64,000 nt of DNA from Massilia norwichensis (GTDB lineage Bacteria > Pseudomonadota > Gammaproteobacteria > Burkholderiales > Burkholderiaceae_D). The DNA lies in contig NZ_JANUGX010000006.1 in the NCBI RefSeq assembly GCF_024753245.1, positions 62,001 to 126,000 of the forward strand. Direction: 5' to 3'. The position numbers and the translations under genes were made by a program. The notes beneath the pieces are model-generated. The model had not been told where the DNA came from. It saw only the letters and a list, made by a program, of their open reading frames with translations, and did no database searches. This document shows positions 8,735 through 16,528 of the stretch, piece by piece (position 1 is the stretch's first letter; every line of letters starts with the position of its first letter).

Positions 8735-10375
8735 ATGTCCGCTGCGGTCCGCCTGCTTGTCCTTCTCTCCCTGATTCTTGCCGCGGCCTTCGCCCGCGCC
8801 GAAGCGCCCAGTCCCAAGCCCACGCCTACGCCCACGGCCAAACTCGCCGTCGGCGCGCGCACCATCTTCGTGTTCAGGTCGGCCATCGCCGGCTTTCCGC
8901 CCCAGGACCGCGCCGACGGCGCGCGCAAGCGCCTCGACCGCGTGCTGGCCGCGGGCGGCGCGCAACGGCCCAGCATCCGCTCGATCGGCGAAGGGACGCA
9001 GGTGCTGCTGGACGGGCAGCTGCTGTTCCTGGTCACGCCGGCCGACGTCAACGCCCTGGCCGGCGATACCACCGATGCCGTCGCCGCCGACAGCGCGGCA
9101 ATGCTCGGCAAGGCCCTGCTGGAACAGCGCGAGCAAGGCAGCCCGCGCTACCTGCTGACCGCCGGCGCCTGGTGCCTGGCCGCCACCGTCGCCTATGTGC
9201 TGGGTTTGCGCGGCCTCGGCGCGCTGCACCGGCGCATCCGGGTCTGGACCACGCGTTCGGTGGGGCGCCGGCTCGACCGCATCCGGGTTCGCAACGTGGC
9301 CTTGCTGGACGCCGGCCACGTGGTCCGCTTCGTGCGCCAGGGCTCCGGCGTGCTGGCGTGGTCGCTGCGGCTGTTCGCGACCTTCCTGTGGGCCAGCTTC
9401 CTGCTGGGGCACATCCCGTATTTCCGCAGCTGGCACGAGCGCCTGAGCGACTATCTGCTGGAGACCGCCCTCGAGGCCGCCGCCAGCGCGGCGCGGGCCG
9501 TGCCCGGCCTGCTGGTGGTGGCCGCGATCGCGGCGCTGGCGCGCCTGGCGATCCTGACCGCCGGCTCGCTGCTGCGGCGGGTCGAAAGCGGCGAACTGCA
9601 GGTCGGCTGGCTCGACCGCGACACGGCGCTGCCGACGCGCCGGCTGCTCAACGTCGGCATCGTCCTGTTTGCGCTGGCAATGGCCTATCCCTACCTGCCG
9701 GGCGCGCATACGGCCGCGTTCCAGGGCGTGACCGTGCTGGCCGGCCTGATGGTGTCGATCGGCGGCTCGAGCCTGGTCGCGCAGGGCGCGTCGGGACTGA
9801 TTCTGACCTACACGCGCTCGCTGCGCAAAGGCGACTACGTGCGCATCGGCGAGTCCGAAGGCACGGTCCTCGAGATCGGCATGTTCGAAACCCGCCTGCA
9901 CACCGGACTGGGTGCCGAAGTCTCGATCCCGAATGCGCTGGTGCTGTCCCACACGACCAAAAATTTCTCGCGTACCGCGCCCGGCGCCGGCCACGCGCTC
10001 GAGGCGGCGGTCACGGTCGGCTACGACACGCCGTGGCGCCAGGTGCACGCGATGCTGCGCCAGGCGGCGCGCGAGACCGACGGCATCCTCGCCGACCCGG
10101 CGCCCTACGTGATCCAGGCGGCGCTGTCCGACTTCTACATCGGCTACCGGCTGGTGGCCCAGGCCGGCGCCGCCTCGCCGCGCGGCCGCGCCGAGCTGCA
10201 GGGCCGCCTGCACCAGCGCATCGTCGACGTCTTCAACCTGAACGGCGTGTCCATGACCTCGCCGCACTTCGTGCAGGAGCCGGTGAAGCCGCACGTGGTG
10301 CCGCCGTCGTCCTGGTCGCCGCCACCGGCAGCGGCCCAGGCAGCGGCACCGGGAACGGAGCAGCAGCCGGGCTGA
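8735..10375 (+). CDS. MscS family mechanosensitive channel
   Basis: A 546-residue inner-membrane protein. A signal peptide (LLVLLSLILAAAFARAEA) is followed by a periplasmic stretch to about residue 140, five or so membrane segments, and the MscS pore and beta domain: SIGGSSLVAQGASGLILTYTRSLRKGDYVRIGESEGTV (quoted as landmarks SIGGSSLV and GDYVRIGESEG near residues 340-380). The C-terminal tail is rich in Pro and Ala. It resembles larger MscS members rather than the 286-residue E. coli MscS. The start at 8735 opens into the signal peptide; no strong ribosome site precedes it. Confidence 0.85.
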   Translation: MSAAVRLLVLLSLILAAAFARAEAPSPKPTPTPTAKLAVGARTIFVFRSAIAGFPPQDRADGARKRLDRVLAAGGAQRPSIRSIGEGTQVLLDGQLLFLVTPADVNALAGDTTDAVAADSAAMLGKALLEQREQGSPRYLLTAGAWCLAATVAYVLGLRGLGALHRRIRVWTTRSVGRRLDRIRVRNVALLDAGHVVRFVRQGSGVLAWSLRLFATFLWASFLLGHIPYFRSWHERLSDYLLETALEAAASAARAVPGLLVVAAIAALARLAILTAGSLLRRVESGELQVGWLDRDTALPTRRLLNVGIVLFALAMAYPYLPGAHTAAFQGVTVLAGLMVSIGGSSLVAQGASGLILTYTRSLRKGDYVRIGESEGTVLEIGMFETRLHTGLGAEVSIPNALVLSHTTKNFSRTAPGAGHALEAAVTVGYDTPWRQVHAMLRQAARETDGILADPAPYVIQAALSDFYIGYRLVAQAGAASPRGRAELQGRLHQRIVDVFNLNGVSMTSPHFVQEPVKPHVVPPSSWSPPPAAAQAAAPGTEQQPG

Positions 10376-10414
10376 ACGCAGTTCATCCCCCATTTTGTGC
10401 AGCCTGTCGCAAGC

Positions 10415-10432
10415 CGGACGTCCGGACGTCCG
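10415..10432. promoter_or_regulatory. Perfect 18-bp palindrome before the ABC transporter
   Basis: The sequence CGGACGTCCGGACGTCCG is a perfect 18-base palindrome made of two overlapping GGACGTCC units; with one bulge the symmetry extends four bases further on both sides. It lies in the 108-base gap before the ABC ATPase start at 10484, just before a possible -10 (TACAGT at 10441). The form suits a dimeric repressor operator. No T run follows, so it is unlikely to be a terminator for the MscS gene. Confidence 0.5.
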
Positions 10433-10483
10433 CTTGTGCCTACAGTAGCGTATCGCCACTGGCCACGCTACGGAGCTCGCACC

Positions 10484-11350
10484 ATGCTGGAACTGCAGGA
10501 CGTCACCAAAACCTTCGGCAAACAGGCCACGGCCGTCGCCGACCTGTCCCTGCGCCTGGCACCGGGCGTGGTCGGCCTGATCGGCCACAACGGCGCCGGC
10601 AAGACCACGCTGATGCAGATGATCGCCACGCTGACGAAACCGAGCAGCGGCCGCATCCTGCTGGACGGCACCGACATCGTCGCCAGGCCCGAAGCGATGC
10701 GGCGGCGCCTGGGTTACCTGCCGCAGGACTTCGGCGTCTACCGCAATGTCTCGGCGCTCGAATTCATGCAGTACTTCGCGGCGCTCAAGGGCGTGCGCGA
10801 TCCCGCCCGCGTCCGCCGCCTGCTGGAACTGGTCAACCTGCACGACCAGGCCGGACGCCAGGCCAGCAGCTTCTCGGGCGGCATGCTGCGCCGCCTCGGC
10901 ATCGCCCAGGCCCTGCTCAACGACCCGGACGTGCTGGTGATCGACGAGCCCACCGCCGGCCTCGATCCGGAAGAGCGGCTGCGCTTTCGCAACCTGCTGG
11001 CGGAGCTGGGCTTCAATAAACTTGTCATCATCTCCACCCACATCGTCTCCGACGTCGAGAGCATCGCCGGCCAGCTGGCCATCATGCGCAAGGGCCGCCT
11101 GGTGGCCTGCGACACGCCGGACGCCATCCTCGGCCGCGCGCGCGGCCAGGTGTGGTCGGCGAATGTCGACAACGACGAATACGAGCGCCTGCGCGCCAGC
11201 ACCCACGTGCTGCATGCGGCGCGCCAGGATGGCCGGATGCAGCTGCGCATCGCGCATCCGGGCCAGCCCTGCGCCGGCGCCCAGCCTTCGGAGCCCAGCC
11301 TGGAGGAAGCGCTGATGGCGCAGCGCTACGCCGTGAAGGAAGCGGCATGA
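10484..11350 (+). CDS. ABC transporter ATP-binding protein
   Basis: A 288-residue ATPase subunit with Walker A (GHNGAGKTT, residues 34-42), Q-loop (YLPQDFGVY), signature FSGGMLRRLGIAQ, Walker B (VLVIDEPTAGLDP) and the H-loop (IISTHIVSD). It is of the ABC-2 export type (CcmA/NatA-like). The start at 10484 has GGAG eight bases upstream and gives the canonical N-terminus MLELQDVTKTFG. Its stop overlaps the permease start (ATGA). The substrate cannot be told from sequence. Confidence 0.92.
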   Translation: MLELQDVTKTFGKQATAVADLSLRLAPGVVGLIGHNGAGKTTLMQMIATLTKPSSGRILLDGTDIVARPEAMRRRLGYLPQDFGVYRNVSALEFMQYFAALKGVRDPARVRRLLELVNLHDQAGRQASSFSGGMLRRLGIAQALLNDPDVLVIDEPTAGLDPEERLRFRNLLAELGFNKLVIISTHIVSDVESIAGQLAIMRKGRLVACDTPDAILGRARGQVWSANVDNDEYERLRASTHVLHAARQDGRMQLRIAHPGQPCAGAQPSEPSLEEALMAQRYAVKEAA

Positions 11351-12924
11351 AGCGTCACCCGCGCGCCGATGCGATCCGCACCCTGGCGCTGCTGGAGGCG
11401 CGCGTGCGCCTGCGCCGGCTGTCGACGCTGGCGACGCTGCTGGCGGTGGTGGCGCTGAGCTGGCTATTGATCACGGACCCGGCCGGCGGTTACAGCCTGA
11501 TCACGACGGCCGGCGCGCGCGCGCGTTACACCAGTTCCGCGCTGGCGATCGGCAGCGCCATGCAGGGCTCGCTGCTGTTCGCGCTGGCCGGCTTCTACCT
11601 GCTGCGCGGACGCATGGGCGAAGACCTGCGCAGCGGCCTCGGTGGTGCGATCGGCGCCTGCCCGGTGAGCAGCGCGCTGTTCGTGCTGGGCCGCTGGTGT
11701 GGCGGCGTGCTGTATCTGTTTGCCCTGATCGGCGCCTTCATGCTGACCGTGATGGCCTGCCACGCGGTGCGCGGCGAGGGCGCGATCGAAGCGCTGGTCT
11801 ACCTGCAGACCTATGTGCTGGTACTGGGACCGATGGCGCTGTTCACCGCCGGCTGCGCGATGCTGTTCGACAGCTGGGCGCCGCTGATGGGCAAGCGCGG
11901 CGACATCCTGTATTTCTCCCTCTGGGTCGGCCAGGGGGCGATGCTGCCCATAGCCACCGAGGGCATGGGCAATGCGCCTTTCGCCATCCCGGTCGACTTC
12001 ACCGGCATGAGCGCCAGCATTGCCGCCCTGGCCGCGCAGCTGGACTTCCATCGCACGACGGTCGGCTTCGGCGAATACGATCCCGCCAGGGCGCCGATCA
12101 CGCTGGCGACCTGGATGTGGAGCGGCGAAGTCACGGCGATCCGCTGCCTCAGCGCGCTGCTGGCCTGCCTGCCGCTGCTGCTGGCCGTGCGCCTGTTCCA
12201 CCGCTATTCGCCGGACCGCGTCAAGCCGGCCGGTTCGCGCGCGCGGCGCTCGCCGCTGGCCTTGCTGAACGGCTGGCTGCGCCCGCTGGCGCGGCTGACG
12301 CGGCCCCTGTTTGCGTTGTCGGCGCGTCTGCCGGGCATCGCCGGCCAGGCCCTGGCCGACGTCGCCCTGACCCTGGCCTCGGCGCCGGCGGCGATCGCCC
12401 TGCTGCTGGCTGCGTCGCTGGCGGCGCTGTGCGTCGGCCTGCAGGCCCTGCCGCCGCTGGCGCTGGGCTGCGTGGCCTGCTGGGGCGTGCTGGCCAGTGA
12501 CCTGCCGACGCGCGACCTCGACGCCGGCTGCGCCCTACTCGGCGCCGCCGTCCCCGGCGGCAATGCGCGCCGTTACTGGCGCCAGCTGGCAGGCAGCTTC
12601 GTCCTGGGCCTGCTGTTCACCGGCGTGGCGATGCTGCGCCTGGCAGCAAGCGACCCGCTGCGCGCATCGGCCCTGCTGGCCGGCGTGTTCGCGCTGGCCG
12701 CCCTGGCCAGCCTCTTGGGCCGTACCAGCGGCACCGGGCGTACCTTCCTGGTGCTGTTCCTGCTCGGGCTGTACATGGGCACCCAGGTCGACAACGTGGC
12801 GCTGGCCGACGTCGTCGGCTTCCACGGCACGGCCACCGGCGCCTCGGTGCTGGCCTGGCTGGGCCTGGGCCTGCTGTCCGCCTGGGGCGGGCATCTGTGG
12901 AACCGCCACCGTCGCCTCTCATGA
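11347..12924 (+). CDS. ABC transporter permease
   Basis: A 525-residue polytopic membrane protein with about twelve hydrophobic segments, translationally coupled to the ATPase gene through a four-base ATGA overlap. It starts MKRHPRADAIRTLALLEARV and shows no soluble domain. The pairing with a single ATPase and the layout of an amphipathic start followed by two sets of six segments fit an ABC-2-type exporter, possibly a fused permease. No closer family recognised; substrate unknown. Confidence 0.8.
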   Translation: MKRHPRADAIRTLALLEARVRLRRLSTLATLLAVVALSWLLITDPAGGYSLITTAGARARYTSSALAIGSAMQGSLLFALAGFYLLRGRMGEDLRSGLGGAIGACPVSSALFVLGRWCGGVLYLFALIGAFMLTVMACHAVRGEGAIEALVYLQTYVLVLGPMALFTAGCAMLFDSWAPLMGKRGDILYFSLWVGQGAMLPIATEGMGNAPFAIPVDFTGMSASIAALAAQLDFHRTTVGFGEYDPARAPITLATWMWSGEVTAIRCLSALLACLPLLLAVRLFHRYSPDRVKPAGSRARRSPLALLNGWLRPLARLTRPLFALSARLPGIAGQALADVALTLASAPAAIALLLAASLAALCVGLQALPPLALGCVACWGVLASDLPTRDLDAGCALLGAAVPGGNARRYWRQLAGSFVLGLLFTGVAMLRLAASDPLRASALLAGVFALAALASLLGRTSGTGRTFLVLFLLGLYMGTQVDNVALADVVGFHGTATGASVLAWLGLGLLSAWGGHLWNRHRRLS

Positions 12925-13050
12925 CACCCGCAGGCTGCGCGGCACCCCGCCATGCACCGTTCACCGCATCGCATGCACGGGTCGGCGCACGACGATGGAC
13001 CGCCGGCCCGCGCCTGCTTATCGTGAGGACTTTCCATCACAGGAGGTCCC

Positions 13051-13545
13051 ATGCGCGTATTCCTTTCCGCAGTCCTGATCGCCGCTGCCTGCCTGGCCGC
13101 CCCGGTGCACGCCGCCGACCATCCGCACGCGGCGGATGTGGCCGCGATCAACCGGGTGGTCGAGCAGTTCAAGGCTGCCATCGTCGCCCATGACGGCAAG
13201 ACGCTCGATACCCTGTTCCTGCAAGACCATGACAGCTGGCTGGTGGTGGCCGCGGTCGACGACGCGACCTGGGCCACCGTCAAGGAGCGCAACCCGAAGG
13301 CGCGCAGGGTGCTCGCAGACTCGCGCAAGCAGTTCGTGGAGTTCGTCCAGAACAATCCGAAATCCATCGAGGAGCGCTTCTACAACGTCCGCATCGACAC
13401 CAACGGCGCGGTCGGTTCGGTCTGGTTCGACTTCGATTTCGTCCAGGACGGCAAGGTCACCAACCGCGGCAGCGAAACCTGGCAGATGGTGCGGGCGGAA
13501 GATGGCTGGAAAATCGGCGCGATGCTGTATTCGATGGGCAAATGA
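13051..13545 (+). CDS. Secreted NTF2-like (SnoaL/DUF4440) protein
   Basis: A 164-residue protein with a clear signal peptide (MRVFLSAVLIAAACLAAPVHA) and a compact NTF2-like alpha/beta-cone domain: AINRVVEQFKAAIVAHDGKTLDTLF, then strands ending ETWQMVRAEDGWKIGAMLYSM. Such domains bind small ligands or, rarely, catalyse; the function here is unknown. A perfect AGGAGGT ribosome site lies three bases before the ATG, so it should be well translated. It sits between the ABC permease and a LytS-type kinase on the same strand. Confidence 0.75.
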   Translation: MRVFLSAVLIAAACLAAPVHAADHPHAADVAAINRVVEQFKAAIVAHDGKTLDTLFLQDHDSWLVVAAVDDATWATVKERNPKARRVLADSRKQFVEFVQNNPKSIEERFYNVRIDTNGAVGSVWFDFDFVQDGKVTNRGSETWQMVRAEDGWKIGAMLYSMGK

Positions 13546-13587
13546 GACGGTAGAATTGCAAGATCGTCAGTATCCGGAAGCCGTGGC

Positions 13588-14625
13588 GTGAAAGTCGAAA
13601 CACCCCTGCTCGTCCCCATGCTCGCCGCTCTGCCGGTGTGCGCCTGCATGGCCATCCTCGGCTTGCCGGATCTCGGCCACGTCTATGCCACCGCCTTCCG
13701 CAGCCTGTTCTTCGTGGCCTGCCTGGTGTGGATCGTGCCGCTGGCATGGCTGCAGCGCGCCCTGTGGCGCCGCGAATGGCGCTGGCTGCCGACCGCGCTG
13801 ATCCTGCTCGGCGCCAGCTATGCGATGTCGGTCGCGAATGCCGTGCTTGGGCAGCGCCTGGCCATCTCGCTGGGGCTGGAGACCGGGTATCGCTGGTCCC
13901 GGCTGGTGCAGGGCCTGGACGGCTGCTGGCTGGCGCTGATCGCGTTCTGCGCGATGCACGCGGTGGCGGTCTACTACCTGTCGCTGCAGCGCACCCAGCT
14001 GCAGCTGGCCCAGGCCCAGGCCGCGGCGCGCGACGCCGAACTGCGCGCGCTGCGCCTGCAGGTCAATCCGCACTTCCTGTTCAACTCCCTGAACGCGATC
14101 TCGGCGCTGGTAGCGAACCAGGCCAACCGCGAAGCGAACCGCATGCTGGCCTGCGTCTCGGACTTCCTGCGCGCCACGCTCGCGCACGACGGCCGCCACG
14201 AACACACGCTGGCCGAAGAACTGGCCCTGCTCGACGCCTACCTCGAGATCGAAAAGGCGCGCCTCGGCGAGCGCCTGCGCCTGACGATGAAGGCCGGCCC
14301 CGACCTGCTCGACAGCGCCGTGCCCTACCTGATGCTGCAGCCGCTGGTCGAGAACGCGATCCGCCACGGCATCGCGCCGCTTAGCGCGCCGGGCCGGCTC
14401 GACATCCTGGTCGAGCGTGCCGGCGCGCGCCTGCTGCTCGACGTCCGCAACGACGGCCGCCGGCCGGCGCAGACGGGTGCCGACGGCATCGGCCTGGCCA
14501 ACGTGGCGCAGCGCCTGCGCCACCTGTACGGCGATGCCCAGCAGGTCGATGCCGGCTGGGGCGAGGATGGCCGCTTCGGCGTGCGCATCGCCCTGCCGCT
14601 GCGCGCCGTGGAGGCCGCGGCATGA
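13588..14625 (+). CDS. LytS/YehU-type sensor histidine kinase
   Basis: A 345-residue histidine kinase. Four or so membrane segments occupy residues 8-133, a short helix follows, then the His_kinase (PF06580) box LRLQVNPHFLFNSLNAISAL with the phospho-acceptor at about His162, and a C-terminal ATP-binding domain (VENAIRHG, then DGIGLANVAQRL). It should phosphorylate the LytTR regulator encoded next, whose start overlaps its stop (ATGA). The assigned start is GTG at 13588; the ATG at 13618 is an alternative. Confidence 0.9.
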   Translation: MKVETPLLVPMLAALPVCACMAILGLPDLGHVYATAFRSLFFVACLVWIVPLAWLQRALWRREWRWLPTALILLGASYAMSVANAVLGQRLAISLGLETGYRWSRLVQGLDGCWLALIAFCAMHAVAVYYLSLQRTQLQLAQAQAAARDAELRALRLQVNPHFLFNSLNAISALVANQANREANRMLACVSDFLRATLAHDGRHEHTLAEELALLDAYLEIEKARLGERLRLTMKAGPDLLDSAVPYLMLQPLVENAIRHGIAPLSAPGRLDILVERAGARLLLDVRNDGRRPAQTGADGIGLANVAQRLRHLYGDAQQVDAGWGEDGRFGVRIALPLRAVEAAA

Positions 14626-15380
14626 GCGGCGTGCGCATCCGGGTGGCGATCGTCGACGACGAACCGCTGGCACGGCTGGCGGTCAAGGTCCGCCTGGCGG
14701 CGCGCAGCGAGTTCGAACTGGTCGCGGAATACGGCGACGGCGACAGCGCGCTCGAGGGCATCGCGGCGTTGCGCCCGGACCTGGTGTTCATCGACGTCGA
14801 AATGCCGGGCCGCAGCGGCATCGAGGTGCTGTCCGCGCTGCCGCGCCGGCAGCGCCCGATGACGGTCCTGCTGACCGCCTGGGACAACTACGCGGTGCAG
14901 GCCTTCGACCTGGCCGCGCTCGACTACCTGCTCAAGCCGGTCGACGACGAGCGCCTCGACGAAGCGCTGGACCGTGCGCTGCACGCCTTCCCCTACCGCC
15001 GCGATACGCAGGCCACAACGATGCCGTCGCAGTGGCTGCGCAGCTTCGCGGTGCGCAGCGGCACGCGCACGCTGCTGGTCCCGACCGGCGAGGTCGAACG
15101 CATCGAGGCCGACGGCGACTACGCCACCCTGCACGCGGGCGGCAAGACCTGGCTGGTGCGCGAACGCCTGCACACCCTGGCGACCAGGCTCGATCCGCGC
15201 GTCTTCCAGCGCGTGCACCGCTCGACCATCGTGCGGCTCGACCAGATTGCCGAGCTGCGCGCCCTCACCAACCGCGACGCCCTGCTGCGCCTGCGCGACG
15301 GCAGCCTGCTGCGCGCCAGCCGCACCTATATGCCGGCGCTCGCGGACGCACTCGATTACCTCAACCAGAAAACCGCCTGA
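14622..15380 (+). CDS. LytTR family response regulator
   Basis: A 252-residue AlgR/LytR-type regulator. The receiver domain has the acidic pair Asp12-Asp13, phospho-acceptor Asp58 (LVFIDVEMPG) and the lysine in LLKPVDD. The C-terminal LytTR DNA-binding domain runs from about residue 140 (GEVERIEADGDYATLHAGGK, then RVHRSTIVRLDQIAEL). It is coupled to the kinase gene by ATGA and its stop overlaps the next start (TGATG). Its targets are unknown; the flanking ABC genes and acyltransferase are candidates. Confidence 0.92.
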   Translation: MSGVRIRVAIVDDEPLARLAVKVRLAARSEFELVAEYGDGDSALEGIAALRPDLVFIDVEMPGRSGIEVLSALPRRQRPMTVLLTAWDNYAVQAFDLAALDYLLKPVDDERLDEALDRALHAFPYRRDTQATTMPSQWLRSFAVRSGTRTLLVPTGEVERIEADGDYATLHAGGKTWLVRERLHTLATRLDPRVFQRVHRSTIVRLDQIAELRALTNRDALLRLRDGSLLRASRTYMPALADALDYLNQKTA

Positions 15381-16528
15381 TGCACACTGCAATGCAAGCG
15401 CCCCGGCTCCAGGGCCTGGACACCCTGCGCGCCCTCGCCATCGCGCTGGTGCTGATGTCCCACTACAACGGCTTCGTGGCCCAGGGCTCCATGTTCGGCT
15501 TCATCGGCGAGGTCGGCTGGGCCGGCGTCGACCTGTTTTTCGTCCTGAGCGGCTACCTGATCGGCAACCAGCTGCTGGCGCCGGCCGCGCGCGGCGAGTC
15601 GCTGCAGCTGAAGACCTTCTTCGCGCGCCGCCTGCTGCGCACCCTGCCCAACTACTACGTGGTGCTGGCGGTCTACCTGCTGCTGCCGCATAGCGTCATC
15701 TGGGGCAAGACCATGGCGCCGGCCTGGCGTTATCTCACCTTTACCCAGAACTTCGGGCTGCGTTACGGCGAGACCTTTACCCATTCGTGGTCGCTGTGCA
15801 TCGAGGAGCAGTTCTACCTGGTGCTGCCGCTGCTGGTGCTGGTGGGCACGCGGCGTTCAGCGCGCCTGCTGTGGTGCGCCCTGGTGGCCGCCATCGGCGC
15901 CGGCATCGCCACGCGCGGGTTCAACTTCATGCATGGGCAGGAAGCGTTCTCGGCGCCGGCGTATTACTCGACCTGGTGCCGCGCCGACGAACTGCTGCCG
16001 GGCGTGGCCATCGCGATGCTGAAGAACTTCCATCCCGGCCTGTTCGAACGCCTCCTCCAGCGCGGCAATGTCCTGCTGGCGGCCGGCCTCGCGATGGCGG
16101 GGGCGGTGCTGTACGGCGTGCGCTACGACGCGCCGAATCTGTTCCTGGCCTCGACCTTCGGTTTCTCGCTGGTGGCGATCGGCTTCGCGCTGCTGACCTG
16201 CGCCGCGCTCAGCCCTTCGTCGCTGCTGAATCGGGTGCGCCTGCCCGGCGCCGCCAGCCTGGCGCTGTGGTCGTATGCGGTTTACCTGGTGCACAAGCCG
16301 GCATTCATGGCGCTGCGGCCGGAACTGGTCCGGCGCGGCATCGATACCGGGGCGCCGCTGACCATCGCCGCCGTGATGGCGGCCGGTGTGTTCGGCGGCT
16401 GGCTGCTTTACCGTCTGGTGGAGACGCCGTTCATGCGGCTGCGGGCGCGCTGGTTCCCGGTGGCGAAGACAGCGCCTTGCGTGACGAAACCTGCTCAGGA
16501 AGCGTCCGGCGCCTTGACCGTACGATAG
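15380..16528 (+). CDS. Acyltransferase 3 family membrane protein (OafA-like)
   Basis: A 382-residue membrane O-acyltransferase with about ten hydrophobic segments. It starts MHTAMQAPRLQGLDTLRALAIALVLMSHYNGF (landmark LDTLRALAIALVLMSH), where the LDxLRxxA and the histidine are the catalytic hallmarks of the family, followed by DLFFVLSGYLIG and FFARRLLRTLPNYY. These enzymes acetylate or otherwise acylate exported sugars. It is coupled to the regulator gene by a one-base overlap, so expression is probably linked to the two-component pair. Its last 34 bases overlap the end of the convergent gene. Confidence 0.9.
   Translation: MHTAMQAPRLQGLDTLRALAIALVLMSHYNGFVAQGSMFGFIGEVGWAGVDLFFVLSGYLIGNQLLAPAARGESLQLKTFFARRLLRTLPNYYVVLAVYLLLPHSVIWGKTMAPAWRYLTFTQNFGLRYGETFTHSWSLCIEEQFYLVLPLLVLVGTRRSARLLWCALVAAIGAGIATRGFNFMHGQEAFSAPAYYSTWCRADELLPGVAIAMLKNFHPGLFERLLQRGNVLLAAGLAMAGAVLYGVRYDAPNLFLASTFGFSLVAIGFALLTCAALSPSSLLNRVRLPGAASLALWSYAVYLVHKPAFMALRPELVRRGIDTGAPLTIAAVMAAGVFGGWLLYRLVETPFMRLRARWFPVAKTAPCVTKPAQEASGALTVR

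Noticed and set aside
10415..10432. Terminator for the MscS gene
   Set aside because: The palindrome has no loop bases and no T run afterwards, so an operator is the better reading.
7280..11257. Very long open frame on the minus strand opposite the CNNM, MscS and ABC genes
   Set aside because: The plus-strand genes here have clear domains and ribosome sites. The opposite frame is open because of high GC third positions and encodes His/Arg/Gln-rich low-complexity sequence.
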